This document shows positions 1 to 11,200 of a stretch of 64,000 nt of DNA, piece by piece; positions within the stretch are counted from its first letter, which is position 1; the number at the start of each line of letters is the position of its first letter. The notes below the pieces were generated by a model that worked only from the letters and a program-made list of their open reading frames with translations, made no database searches and had not been told where the DNA came from. Origin of the DNA: Symbiodinium microadriaticum (lineage: Eukaryota; Sar; Dinophyceae; Suessiales; Symbiodiniaceae); assembly GCA_001939145.1 (NCBI GenBank), contig LSRX01000515.1, positions 213,230 to 277,229 on the forward strand, written 5' to 3'. The translations under genes and the position numbers were made by a program.

Positions 1-431
1 ACAGAGACAGAGCAAACCAAAGGAGCAACACATGCAACAGGCCAACAACACAAACACACCTTGACAACACTTACCAAATGATACGTGACTACGTACTTTC
101 GTCTCTTGCTCACATCGAACTACTTGCTTTCGGGATACTCGGTGTCTAGTGTGCTTTTGTATGGCCCTCCCCTGAGTTTGGGGTTGACATGGCGCTGTCG
201 GGGGGCTTGGCAGGCTTCTGTCGCCTGGGAGAAAAAGGCGGGAGTTTTCACTTTCGAGCATGCGCCAGCCTAATCTAAACTCCAAAGAGCAGGGTCATCA
301 TTCCGAGCAAACTTTTGTTGCAACAGAGGCACTCTGGCACTTGTCCGTTCTTCCCCTTTAAAGGCTTCGTCTTCGCATCCTCGTTCTTCAGAATCCCGAG
401 GTGTCAGAATCTGGGCCTAAAGCCTAAAGCC

Positions 432-519
432 TACCCATAGGCCCCCAAGTAGTTCCTCGGTTTATATTTAGAATCCTATAAGGTAATCCCCAAAAGGAAC
501 TCCTTAGGGGCCTATGGGT
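432..519. repeat. MITE-like palindrome, family B
   Basis: An imperfect palindrome that begins TACCCATAGGCCCC and ends GGGGCCTATGGGT. The middle carries a TTTATATTTAGAATCC core shared with the copies at 1559, 5392, 21952 and 22142. The arms can pair over their whole length. There is no coding capacity. Confidence 0.8.
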
Positions 520-1201
520 GGGCCTTATAACCCCGAAACCCAGCCGAATGAATCCTGCAACCTCTTGCCCTAAACCCTTGGCAGGTGGGCCCGATTTCCT
601 CAGTGGTGTCGAGACGAACCCGGTAGTACTGGATGCGCAGCACTCGGGAGGGGAGTGCAGAATTTCATTTGGGTTCAGGAGCTTGTTTCTCTTTTTTTGT
701 TTAACAAGTGTTGGAGTTTAGTAATTTAGGGGTTATAAGGGTTTCTTTCACGTTGAGTTTGAGGGCATTTTCACCAGCAGGCAGCATCCTCCTTAACGTC
801 GCCAACAGACTGCAGGGTCAAACTTCGCCACTAGTGAAGGTGGCATTGTTGTCGCTGGATGCAAAGCCGTTGCTGATGGTAGTCATGTTTTCCTTCACGG
901 TGTGGAGCCTCGCTGCGCCCTGCATGAGAACTTGAGTGCGCACCTAAACGGACAAGCAGCATTCAGAAGCAGAAGAAGAAGAATTTGGGGTTGAAATAGG
1001 GTTTGGGTGTAGCCCAGTCAAGCTTGGAAGGCTGCTGACGGTAGGGATGGCGGCCTTGATAATGAACTTGAAAAGGGTTTTGGAGTATATTGCGGTATAG
1101 GTATAATAAGGAATCCTAAAGGACATTACTGCTAGCTGCCAGCACCATCGTGATGCGGTAAACAGGCCGTGCTGTTGCCGTCATTTGGCGAACAAATATA
1201 T

Positions 1202-1305
1202 GGGTAGTTCTCTAAGTCATTGTCCCTTTTTAAGCGGGTTCCTTTCCATAAGCGTGCCGTCCTATATTGGGGACCTAAAAGGGACCCTATTTTACAGAAC
1301 TACCC
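1202..1305. repeat. MITE-like palindrome, family C
   Basis: It begins GGGTAGTTCTCTAAG and ends with the near reverse complement CAGAACTACCC. Internal arms carry GTGCCG...ACCTAAAAGGGACCC. Related copies are at 35635, 38764, 47781, 48945 and 53897. Confidence 0.75.
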
Positions 1306-1448
1306 GCATAAACTCCATGTGGTGCCACGCTGGGGGCGACTCAATTCTTCTGCCAGTGTCCCGTGCTTCGACGTTCAGCATACACCTTGTCACCCTAAAC
1401 CCCAAAGCCGGTTAAGAAACCCTAAACCCTAAAAGGAATCTGCCCAAG

Positions 1449-1528
1449 GCAGTGAGGTGGGTGGTGGAGACCATCCCAAAGCTGGATTCTCGCGCGAAGG
1501 CCGTCCGGGACATGGCTTTCAAGCAGAG
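1449..1528 (+). CDS. Exon-like island of unidentified upstream gene
   Basis: The frame starting with GCA after a CCCAAG acceptor reads VRWVVETIPKLDSRAKAV and continues RDMAFKQ, which is clearly protein-like. CCCTAAA repeats lie immediately upstream. A GC donor (CAGAG|GCCAGC) is a plausible end. The product is not recognised. The 3' boundary is approximate, and a type B palindrome follows in the intron. Confidence 0.55.
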
Positions 1529-1558
1529 GCCAGCAAGGGCTTTGGGGTCGCAAAGCCT

Positions 1559-1656
1559 TACCCACAGGCCCCTATATAAGTAGTTCCTTTTTATGGTTTA
1601 TATTTAGAATCCTATAAGGTAATCCCCAAAAGGAACTACTTAGGGGCCTATGGGTA
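1559..1656. repeat. MITE-like palindrome, family B
   Basis: A full-length family B copy from TACCCACAGGCCCC to GGGGCCTATGGGTA. Its terminal TA is shared with the start of a type A element, so the two elements abut at a TA. Confidence 0.85.
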
Positions 1657-1771
1657 CTTGGAGGTTCATGGGTGGTTATAAGTAGGGTTATAAGTCNTCC
1701 CCAAAAGGAACTACTTAGGGGCCTATGGGTACTTGGAGGTTCATGGGTGGTTATAAGTAGGGTTATAAGTC
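1623..1771. repeat. Exact 74-bp direct duplication around a single N
   Basis: Positions 1623-1696 and 1698-1771 are identical, separated by one N at 1697. The repeated unit is the right arm of family B plus the left arm of family A. This looks like an unmerged contig overlap rather than biology. Confidence 0.8.
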
Positions 1772-1844
1772 TCCTAATATGGGGTTTTTTGTACAGTTAT
1801 CCTACTCATAACCCTACTTATAACCACCCATGAACCTCCAAGTA
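1730..1844. repeat. MITE-like palindrome, family A
   Basis: It begins TACTTGGAGGTTCATGGG and ends CCCATGAACCTCCAAGTA, a near-perfect inverted repeat. The interior has GGTTATAAGT and TATAACC arms. TA at both ends fits a TA target-site duplication. Confidence 0.88.
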
Positions 1845-2561
1845 CTCCCCAAACTTCGATCCAAAAAACTCCGAATTTCGGCCATTCTTCCTGAACCCTA
1901 CATAACCCGGTCGACCCCAAAGTCTAAAGAACGCTTCAGCCCTAAGTTCAAAAGGCTCTGCGCTATCGGAAGGCGGTGTCAGGACCCAAGCATACGTAAA
2001 GAGGGAGGGGATGCCTTTTCAGGATGTGTATGCCTGAGAAGCCCTGAGAGTCCAGGCAAAGTCCACAGTTTTTGTGACTTCTTCTCGTGCATCTTCAAAG
2101 GAATTCCGTCTTTCCGTCTCCATCCAGCCTCTGCAAGCCCCGTTGTACCACGTGACCAAGACCTGCAGACAGAAACCCCAACCCCGAAGCCCAGGCCCCA
2201 AACTAAACTTGGAAACCCTCCCTGGGCCCTAAGAGTAGAAGCCCTGGGAACATCCTGTTGCTACGGCAGGGAGAGGTCCTTCACCGAAGCTTTCAATGAG
2301 CTCCTTCTGCCAGCGGCTCGGGATGGGGATAGGGTCGGGCAGGGCTTGGCAGTTGGGGTGGTTTAGGGCTTGCTAGGGTTTAGCTTCGTCCCAGTCTTGT
2401 TCGCAAACTTACTCAGACGTCGTGCACGCACCAGCCGTTTCCAGCATAACTATCCATGTTCATGTTCATGTTCATTGCGAGGATGCACCCTGCCCAAAAT
2501 GGTGGATTGCAGCCCATCAAAGGAAAAAATGATAACACTCACGGCGCCATCTCGGACACCT

Positions 2562-3660
2562 TCATGTGTTCTGGGACAGCTTCGTGTCAATGCGCTGTGA
2601 GACAAGCTTGTCGCTGGACGATTGCGGCAGCCCACTGACATCTAAGCCGAGCTGCTTCAAACGCAGGCTTGGCCGGTCCGTAGCAGCACCTGCGATGATT
2701 CCGAGCACGAATCTCAGCTTCAGTGGTGCCCGGTCTAGACACAGTCCCCTCTGGGTGACGCTGGTGCGCCGGAACCCAGTGAATCGAAGAGCCTTCGGGG
2801 AGCAACTGCTTGACCAGTCTGCAGTAAGCTGCAAAGTCTCGCGGCGAGGGTGGAGTCCCAAGGGAGGTGACCAAAGCTGCGTTGTCCGTGTAGACACACA
2901 CCGGAGCTTGTAAATTGTAAAGCGTGCGCTGCCAAAGACAGCGCCAACAAAGCGTACATCTTTCGGCTGCCGCAGAAGAACGGTCGAGGCCAGGCACCAC
3001 ACCATGGAAACCACAGCTCTCAGTCACTGCGATGCCCTAACCAGCGTGCTGAAACCATCAGTGGTGACCTCAGGCGGCCTCAAGGCAGGAGCGGCGAGGC
3101 CCGTGACCAAAGGCAGTATAGGAGGCAACGCTCCGCGGCAGCTCTCTGGAGACCAGTCCAGGGATTAGCAGAGCAGTCGAAGGTAACGTGCTTCCCCGAA
3201 GGAACCGAAAGCACCACAAACACAAGCATCGAAGGAAATGGCCTTGCGCTGAAGCCTGCGAGCATCAAAAAAAAGCGGCTGCGTGCAGTACGCGGCGCTC
3301 ACCACCAGGCACAAGCTGCAAAACGGCCTCGGTGTTTGCTTGCCATCTAGGCCGGTGGAACGCTTGAGCGTGGCCTTGAAGCGAGCAAACAAGGCAGCCC
3401 GCGTGACAGTAGGCAACGGGTACTCAGCGGTGGGAGCAACAAGCTGACGCAACTGCTCAAAACCCTCAGGCTCGGGAAGTTGAGTAGGGGCCCAAAGGTC
3501 CTTCCAAACATTGCGCGCGGCCTCGGCTTGATGCTGAGGGTGCAGCGGGTATCCCAATGGCCCCCGTCGGGTTTCAGAGGGGCATCAGCAGGCAAGCTGG
3601 AGCGGAACCATTGGCACAGTTTGGCAAAGTCCTCCCCCGTCGTGGCTTGCCAAAGCATAA
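2562..3660 (-). pseudogene. Decayed LINE-type retroelement fragment, RT region deleted
   Basis: Read on the minus strand, the 3600-3342 part gives a pre-reverse-transcriptase linker (NVWKDLWAPTQLPEP, then ALFARFKATLKRSTGLDG), reached through one frame change near 3555. GLDG resembles the entry to LINE RT domains. The frame then loses similarity, and from about 3020 to 2590 a ribonuclease H-like segment follows, with VCVYTDNAALV and SIHWVPAHQRHPEG, which match the YTDN and WVPAH blocks of LINE RNase H domains. The RT palm itself (no YADD-like box seen) is missing, so the element is internally deleted as well as frameshifted. Family assignment is from memory of dinoflagellate retroelements. Confidence 0.6.
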
Positions 3661-4464
3661 CTATCCACCGTGTACATCACATTTACCACTGTTCACTCCG
3701 CCGACGCATTTCCTAAACTCATTACCACCGTCCCTGCCAGCAGGACCATGAGAGCATGGTGGTGGTGAAGATTAGGCCCTAGGCAGATGACAGATACGAG
3801 GACAGCACTGGTTTTCTGGATCCTCGCGAAGAACATCATGATCATGAGAGACGATGTTCAGATGATGGGGCGTTCATGATGACGGTGATGTTGTATTGTT
3901 TAGATGAGAATGAATATACATAGAGGTGACAGGGATGAAAATGACGACCACAATGACGACCTTCTACTATAGTGTCGACAGTGATGTGTCTCGGTCAAGA
4001 TTCTCGCACCACATGTCGTCACGGATTTCGGAATGGCAGCTTAGGACTTAGTGTGTCCCCTGTGGCCCGTGGTTTGTTCAGGATCTGTGGTTCGAGATGT
4101 CCCTCGCGTAGTCTCTGGCGGATTGAAGCCTTTGATAGTCTCGAAGCTTGGATGTGCGGCCCTGAAGCACACGCATTGGCACCTCACAGCAATTTCAGCA
4201 CGGACTCCCCGCTGCGATATCTCTATATCCTCGGGATGTGTCTGATGAGGACCTGTAGAACTCGCGACCCTGCAGCCCGAAACCCCCCGAAACCCCAACA
4301 GCCCTGCATCCAAGAACTCTTACCGTAAAAGCCCTGCAGGCACCCAGCGGCCTTCAAACCCTAAACCCTAGATCCTAAGCCGTAAAAACCCTAAACCTTA
4401 AACCCAAGCAAAAGCCTGAAGCCGCGCCCCAGCTAGGTCCTGCGGTCGGGCACACGCCGTGAAG
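3661..4464. other. Non-coding, low-complexity GATGA-rich stretch and CCCTAAA block
   Basis: The 3760-3970 part is rich in ATGATGAC-like words. The 3972-4320 part is open in several frames without a recognisable product. A CCCTAAA block (about 4355-4400) precedes the next exon-like island. Confidence 0.4.
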
Positions 4465-4502
4465 GTTTCCTTCCGTGTGCTGGAGTGGATGGAGGCTCGG
4501 AG
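4465..4502 (+). CDS. Exon-like island of unidentified upstream gene
   Basis: It starts after a GTGAAG acceptor and reads VSFRVLEWMEAR, ending AG|GTTGGG (GT donor). CCCTAAA repeats lie before it and TTTAGGG repeats begin about 25 nt after it. The product is not recognised. Confidence 0.45.
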
Positions 4503-5287
4503 GTTGGGGATTCTCTAGCAGTAGGGTTTCAGGCATAGGGTGTAGGCTCGGGTTTAGGGTTTAGGATTTTTGGCGGTTGGATTCTATGGACATCTTATCC
4601 GGGTCTTGTAGGGTTATACAAGAGTTGAAGAGTTTTAGGGTGTGGGTTGTTTGGCGCTTTTGTGGGTTGAGGGCTCGGGGTAGAGCTTTAAAGTTTTAAG
4701 GTTTTGTGGGATTGTCGGCCTGGTGGGGTGTGAGGCTTAAGATGCACTCCCTAAACCCTAACCTTTAAACCCTATTAAACCCTAAACCGTGTACTGCACA
4801 GTTTGTGTTTGTATATTTGTGTGGGTTGGTGGTCTTAGGTTTCCGGCCTTCTGGGGTCTTGGGATAGTCTAGAACCTTGTCTGGGCACTGTGATGTCATA
4901 TCAATATAGGCGCCGTAGATCTTACATGATCCCAAAGAGGAGCCTGTGTTTCCCCAACAGTTCTAGAAAAAGGTGGGCTGGCTACGGTTAGGGCGTGGGG
5001 CCCAAATCCCTTTCTAGACTTCTATACATCACCAAGCAAAGAATATTCATTTCTTTCTTATATGCTATGAATGATAAACCAAAGCAGAGACGTCAAGAAA
5101 CGCAGAAAGCACAGACCCACTGGTTGGTTTATGTGTTCAGCGCTTCTTTGGGAAAGGGTGAGATGTCATGAACTGCAAATCAGAAGAGGAAATCCTGATA
5201 ACGAAGCTTGTGACCTTCTAATAGCCCTAAAACCCTAAACCCTAAACTGTGTAGGGTAGGGTAGTAGGAGCCCTCCACTTGATTCAG
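4503..5287. other. Intron-like TTTAGGG/CCCTAAA-containing spacer
   Basis: G-rich telomere-like blocks lie at 4524-4570 and C-rich blocks at 4748-4790 and 5225-5250. No exon was recognised between them. Confidence 0.4.
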
Positions 5288-5346
5288 ACAGTCGGTGCTG
5301 CATCTGGCAGGCGCTCACCGTGCCGAAGGATTCCTTCACGTACGAG
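5288..5346 (+). CDS. Exon-like island of unidentified upstream gene
   Basis: It follows a GATTCAG acceptor. The frame reads SRCCIWQALTVPKDSFTYE and ends GAG|GCTGTG (GC donor). A CCCTAAA block is just upstream and a type B palindrome just downstream. The function is not recognised. Confidence 0.5.
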
Positions 5347-5391
5347 GCTGTGAGACCGGCAATCCCTAGACCTGAGCTCCAGTCAAGGCTT

Positions 5392-5485
5392 TACCCATAG
5401 GCCCCTAAGTGGTTCCTTTTCATGGTTGATGTTTAGAATCCTATACAGTAACCCCAAAAAGGAACTACTCAGGGGCCTATGGCTA
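5392..5485. repeat. MITE-like palindrome, family B
   Basis: TACCCATAGGCCCCTAAG at the left and CAGGGGCCTATGG at the right, with the shared TTTAGAATCCTAT core. Confidence 0.8.
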
Positions 5486-5740
5486 GTAAGTCTTGTGGTT
5501 GAGACAAAAGGTTTGAGGTCAAAGTCCGGGCTTTCTTGGTGTAGGCAGCTTTATGGAGGCCTCAGGGCTTAGAGCAGACTCTACAGAACGCCACGGAGGT
5601 ATCATAAATCCTGCCCACATGCACCCCCCAATTTGGGTGGTTTAGGCTTTAGGGTTTCTACATCGAAAAGCACCCTAAACCCTAAACCCGAAGCTTGATC
5701 ACTGTTTTTCTGGGCTCCTTCGGGTCCGACTGCCCTGCAG

Positions 5741-5785
5741 GCCATCGGCGTCAACGTGGTGAAGCGCATCAGCAAGCTTCAGAAG
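5741..5785 (+). CDS. Exon-like island of unidentified upstream gene
   Basis: It follows a good acceptor (CCCTGCAG). The 45 nt read AIGVNVVKRISKLQK, then AAG|GCTGAG (GC donor). CCCTAAA lies 40-70 nt upstream and TTTAGGG 20 nt downstream, the typical exon setting in this window. The product is not recognised. Confidence 0.55.
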
Positions 5786-6813
5786 GCTGAGGGGTTTTCG
5801 AAGTTTAGGGTTTTGTCACATGCTAGAGTTTAGATAGCTGAAACCCTAAACCCTGAACCCTCACCCTTTTACAGGTTCTTATATCTTGGGGTGGAGAGTT
5901 CGGGTGGCAGTTCCCCTGTTCGAGGTTCAGGGTAAGAAAAGGGTAGGGATCTAGGACACGAAAGGGGTGACTCGTCGTTCGATGCACTTGCTTAGGCACT
6001 CGGGTTTTTTTGGAAGGAGATCTGGAGAAGAAGAGCCCCATCACTTCAGTCTATTCTAAGACCCTAAGCCCTGCAGAGCCTTTGTAGTGTTACTCCAGGT
6101 GCTCAGCGGCTCGGGGTGAATTTTGATCCGAGGCTAAGGTTTAGGGTTTAAGGTTTAGGGTTTAGGGGAACTATGCAGTGCACACAAGGAAGGAGAACGA
6201 CATTAGTGAGAATGTTCTAGAGGACAGGAGCAAGGGAGACACGCAAGCTTCCGTCATGCTAAGTTGTCTGGCCTTGTGGCCTTGTGTCAGTAAAGGAGTC
6301 GTTATGCAAGAAGACACCGGTGGAGGGATCGTACGAATCGTATCGGATGCCAGCAAATGGAGAAGAATCAGCAATGCCCCCTTGCAGTCCAGATATAATC
6401 ATAGTCTCATAATATATCCCCCAACCCTGCTCAGACGACAAAATTTCGGACTCTACATAGAACGAAAGCTCAGACCTGTCAATGTGGTACTGCCTCCCTT
6501 ATTAGAGTCGAGGGGTTTATGCCGCCATCCTCAACCATAAACCCTCATGAGGATCCACCAACGTTTCGACCAGAGCTCCTGCAAGCGCATATTTTGTCAG
6601 TGCCGGCTTAGGACGTGACAGCTCAGTTTAAATATCTCCGTGTATCTCCGTAAACGTTCACAATGAGAATCGCAATCTAAGCCCGCAGAGCACTGTAGTT
6701 CTGTGCCTGCTAGCTCTTTGCCTTTCGACATGCCATTGTCTGAGGATCAAGGTCCGTAATGGCAAACATGCAACTAAACCCTAAACCCTAAAAGGTTGCA
6801 AGGACCTCAGCAG

Positions 6814-6880
6814 CCAGCTATTGCAACTCCTTTGCTCAAAGCCCTCAGGCGTTCCATGAGCACTAAGCTACAGACTCTCG
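6814..6880 (+). CDS. Possible exon of unidentified upstream gene
   Basis: It follows CTCAGCAG. The frame reads AIATPLLKALRRSMSTKLQ and meets a GT donor that opens directly into TTTAGGG repeats. CCCTAAA repeats lie about 30 nt upstream. The protein-like frame and the flanking pattern support it, but no family is recognised. Confidence 0.4.
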
Positions 6881-7119
6881 GTTTAGGGTTTGGGGTTTAG
6901 GGTCGGAATCCCTATCCCCTACGTCCACAAAAAGCCCCAAAACCACCCTCAATCCCAGACCTTTCACCATTGACTTCAACCTCCGAAACCCTGCATGTCT
7001 CAACCCCTGAGCTTAATCTGTAAGCCAGCTTAAAGAGCCCTGCACCCTTCAGCTTAGGCCCCGTCAGCCCTGAACTCTGTGACCTTAGCCTGAACTCTAC
7101 ACCCTCAAACTCTAAAGCC

Positions 7120-7240
7120 TAAGCCCTCACCCCTAAATCCTAAACCCTACCTCCTACACCCTAAGCCCTAAACCCCTAAATCCTCAACCCTCAACCCCTA
7201 AACCCCTAAACCCTAAACCCTCAACCCTAAACTGAACCTC
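7120..7240. repeat. CCCTAAA-type degenerate array
   Basis: A dense run of CCCTAAACCCTAAA variants (also CCCTCAA and CCCCTAAA). It sits directly upstream of the short island at 7249-7293. Confidence 0.85.
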
Positions 7241-7248
7241 CCGGCGAG

Positions 7249-7293
7249 GTCTGGGACCTCCCACAGGCACCTGAAGACCAGGTTTGCCCGGAG
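7249..7293 (+). CDS. Possible exon between inverted telomere-like arrays
   Basis: After GGCGAG, 45 nt read VWDLPQAPEDQVCPE and end GAG|GCCTGAG (GC donor). CCCTAAA repeats precede it and TTTAGGG repeats follow. It is short, so the call rests on the setting more than on the peptide. Confidence 0.35.
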
Positions 7294-7304
7294 GCCTGAG
7301 GGTT

Positions 7305-7432
7305 CAGGGTTTAGGGCTTTAGGGCTTTAGGGGTTTAGGGTTTCAGGGGTTTAGGGGTTGAGGGGTTGAGGGTTCAGGGCTTTGGGGTGTTGGGGTAGGG
7401 GTTGAGGTTTTAGGGTTTAGGGTTTAGGTGCA
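7305..7432. repeat. TTTAGGG-type degenerate array
   Basis: G-strand counterpart of the 7120-7240 array, with TTTAGGGCTTTAGGG and GGGGTTGAGGG variants. Confidence 0.85.
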
Positions 7433-7682
7433 AGAAGTCGGGTTAGCAGTACGGTTTTGTCGGGCTTAGGGCTTAGGTGTAATGGCTTAAAGAAGAAGAA
7501 GAAGTACCGAAGAATAAAGATGATAATCATCCGAAGCTTAGGATCCTAGGCCCTGAGCGGTAGATTTGCAGGATTGGAGCCTTTAATCCCTTCCCCCCAA
7601 TATTAGACGGGAGGGCCGCCCCCCCTCCCTATAAAGACTCGGAAAGCATGCTCATAATTAGGGGGATGTGTGTCTCTACTGC

Positions 7683-7900
7683 CACTTCTGAGGTGTAGTG
7701 CTCTTGCTGCTGCTCTGGCTCTTGCTCCCGCGCTGGCTTTTGCTCCCGCTTCTGCTGCGTCTCTTGCGCCTGCTCCTGCTGCTTTTGCTGTTGCCTCTTT
7801 TGCTCTTGCTCTTACTCGCGCTCTTGCTTTTGCTTTGCTCTTGCTGACGCTCCCCCTTTGGCTTTGGCTCTATCTCCTGCTCTTGCTTTTGCTCTTACCG
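7683..7900. repeat. GCTCTTGCT-type low-complexity repeat
   Basis: Imperfect six-base periodicity of (CT)TGCT(C/T) words. It creates an artificial Ala/Leu-rich ORF that is not considered a gene. Confidence 0.7.
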
Positions 7901-8175
7901 TGCTCTAAGGGTGTTTGGAGCCTCGAAAACTTCCTCCCAATTCAGAATAGGTGTTAAAGGGCAGGGTTCGCCCCAATGTGTTTTCATTATTAGGCGGTGT
8001 TTAATAAAAGGGGGGACGGGAAGCGATTACTCTTCATGTTCAGCCACAGTTTCAAGATGTCAAAACCCAAAGAAACAAGAACTGGACATGTTTTGCTACT
8101 CAAGCAGTTTAGCAAACCCTGAACCCTAAGCCCTAAACCCTAAAGTTTAGGGCTAACATGGATTGTGGCCTGCAG

Positions 8176-8220
8176 GAGGATTTTCTTCGGGCCGTGGCGA
8201 CGGATTGTGCTAAGATCCAG
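8176..8220 (+). CDS. Exon-like island of unidentified upstream gene
   Basis: It follows GGCCTGCAG. The 45 nt read EDFLRAVATDCAKIQ and end CAG|GTCTTAGGG (GT donor). CCCTAAA at 8118-8148 and TTTAGGG from 8262 flank it. The product is not recognised; it may belong to the same gene as the earlier islands. Confidence 0.55.
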
Positions 8221-11200
8221 GTCTTAGGGCTCTCTGTTTGGGGCTGCTGTCTTTGGGGGCCTAGGGTTTAGGGTTTAGGGTTGTGGTTTGGGGTTTAGGG
8301 TTTGGGGCATTCGGTTTAAACCATTTTAAACCCCAGCCTAGACCCTAAACCCTGAACCCTAAACCCCAAAAATCTTACCACCTCAGGCCCACGATGTTGT
8401 TTTGCCCGGGGGGGGGGGGCCTTCTTGAACTTGAACGCCGGTGTAGATCTGCTTGCAGGTCGTCTTCGCAGGCCGCAGTAATGTCGGAAAATCTTCATTG
8501 GATGCTCGGCTTAGGGCCTGCACTTCAGATTCGATTTCGGGGCTCGGGTTAGGCTTTTTAAAGTCATTTCAGCCTTAGGCCCTTCAGGGTTGATGGCAGA
8601 GTTTAAGGTTTCGAGCTTTGATTTGATTCGTTTTGAATTACCGTAAGACTCTACTGTAAGGGCGCTGCACACGGTGTGTCAACACCTAAAGAACTAGTTC
8701 CGATTGTAGAATGTCTTTATGGTCATGGAGGGTTTTGAGTCGTTGGGTGTTTCAGGCTAAGTAATAAAGTGGCCTTAATAATTACTCCTCCTGCTGCACA
8801 CCACCACTACGACTACTCCCACGACCGCCACGGTCACGGCCACTGCCGCTGTCATCACCACTGCCATTACCACCACTACTACTGCTCAGTCCGATCCCTG
8901 GTAATGTAGGGGCTTTAAAAAGAATAGGGTTTGGCTATAGCTGAAGTAAGGGAGAAGGAAGTAGAAGGAGTAGCAGCAGCAGTCTCCCGATCTGCTGCCA
9001 GTGTTCTCTGCTTCCACAATTCAAGCATCGTTCAAACCTGCTGGGGCCTCTTGCTTGTCAATGTTGAGGCTAAGGGTCTCAGGGAAAGGCTCAAGTAGAA
9101 AGCCATAAACCCTAAACCCTTAACCCTAAACCCCAAACCCTAAACCCAAAGTAAGGAAGCGGAGATTCCTAGACTGGCCTGTGTCTCGTGAATCGGACTT
9201 TCTTTGCATCGGACCCCACAACCCGAAAACGTTTAGCGTCGCCGGAGTGCTTCTTGCCGTTTCCCGTGTATATACATACATATATTTTTAGGGCTTAGGG
9301 ATTAGGGTTTAGGGTAGGTGTATATATATATATATATATAGATGTGCATGTCTACACATATTGTGTGCGTATTATGTATGCGTGTATGCATGATGATTTT
9401 TGGATTGATTGACTGATGCATTTATTTGTTCGCTGGTATCTTCCAAATGTTAGACCGTACGCACGAAATCATCGAAGGTGCCTGATGCTCCTGAGCCTGA
9501 CATGCACACCTCCTGTTTCTTCTTTCCACCCTGAACCCTCAACGAGGAACTCTAAACTCGAACAGACCTCAACCTAAACCACAAACCCTAAACCTAGGTA
9601 AACATGATGCTGAATCGAAATGCACTTGCTCCGACATCCTCCCGGTCGTGCGCCCAGCTACAACAAGCGCCTTTCTACACGGGCTACTAATGATGTAGGG
9701 AATGTAGGGTTTAGGGTCCAGGGTAACAACAGCTACTGCAAAGTACTACAGGTTTCTATAGTGTAGGGAACAAAGGATTATAGATTTTAGCGTTTAGGGC
9801 CAACCAGGGTGACAACAGCCACTACAAGGGTTGCTAAAGTGCCTCAGCGTTTTGGATTAAGTACAGTTCAGAGACCAGGATTGCGGCGAGCACACTGCGA
9901 TTTCCAGTCTTGTGAACTCGAGAACGTCAATCTGTTCATGGCCATCTGAGCATGTCAAAGAGCTTTGGGAGCTTGGTAGACTGCCCAATTTAAACAAGAA
10001 TCGGGATCCCAAGCGCTAGAAGACAGCCTCGATGCTTCATTCCTGACACCATCAACTTCAAACTCTAAACCCCAACAATCCTATACCAGGGCCTAGAAGG
10101 AGTAGTTTGACGGCTCCCCTAAATCCTAAGCAACCCCAGACACTCTCGGGTTTGTTTGCTTGGCGGCTGTAGCAGAGGCTGTGTTCAGCTCCGGACACCT
10201 CCGAGCGACTGCAGTTTTGATGTTCACACACTTTGGCACGGGTTTCTGACGTGCTTAGTCTCAGTGGCTCAGTGGTTTAAGGATAGGCGTGTTGACGCAC
10301 AGAGATAAGGTCAGGTCAGGTGTCCTGATCTTCGCAGTCATTTTTGGCTCTGTATAGAAACCTCGTGGGACGTGCTTCGCTGCGAGATTTGCAACTCAGA
10401 GAGTTATGGGCTTTCTTCATGTGCCTTGGCAGAGGTGCGGGTTTGGCTTTTTTGGTTAGGATTTTGGGCTGTTGGGGCTTCGGGCATGGAGGATAATGAA
10501 ATGTGTTTCAAGGACTTGCAGCACAATTCGTCCAGGTCCACATGCACTGCAGCATAGACCCTAACCCTAAACCCCCTGACCTTTGCTAGTTGACGCTGAA
10601 TCCGAATGTCTAAGCCCCTCGGGCAGAAACTGCACGGCACTGCTCCTGTGAGTTCAACCTATCTGCACCTTGGCCCAGCTGAAGCTTCAAAGCCCCAAGA
10701 CCCCTTCAATCCCCAGACCCTCAATTCGCGGTCAGAACCGAGAGCATTGGAGCATCAATACCCTAAACCCTAAACCCCGACGTGCTTTAGGATGCTACTT
10801 GCTTTGAGAACCTCAGACGTGATTAGCCTGACATCGGTGGCGACAGCGACTTTCATCGTTGCTGTGATCACCATTGGTTTGTTTTCGTGTTTGCTTTTGC
10901 TAGTGCTCTGTCTTGTTCGACGGCCTGTCTGGGTCCTGAGGAGCATCCTCCATCATAAGGCCATCCCCCTAGTAGTTTACCATTTTATGCGTGTCAAAGG
11001 GCCCTTTCGACAAGGAAGTTCTACATCTCAAGATGTGCACTCATAACAGCAAACCCTATCACGTCGTCCTAAGGAGAGTGAGCCGATGTCCTGGGAGCAG
11101 TCGAAGTCCGTTCTGAAGCCGCCAGTCAGCTTGTTTTCGTTTCGGAACGTCAGGCTTTTGAGGGTTCCGATCTCGGCACTGAAGCTGGCAGGTTGGTTTA

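Larger units (their letters stand above)
1..1448. other. Non-coding sequence with scattered TTTAGGG-type repeats
   Basis: No convincing exon was seen. The stretch contains a type B palindrome (432-519), a type C palindrome (1202-1305) and a short CCCTAAA block (about 1390-1433) that leads into the first exon-like island. The ORFs here are short and of low coding quality. Confidence 0.5.

Noticed and set aside
1830..2366. 178-codon ORF
   Set aside because: It begins in the right arm of a family A palindrome, has no family resemblance, and its later part is repeat-like; no splice-supported exon was evident.
7120..7432. A true chromosome end or telomere
   Set aside because: Arrays are short, degenerate and occur in both orientations all through the window; they are interstitial.
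7670..7957. 95-codon Ala/Leu-rich ORF resembling a signal peptide or membrane protein
   Set aside because: It is the translation of the GCTCTTGCT repeat.
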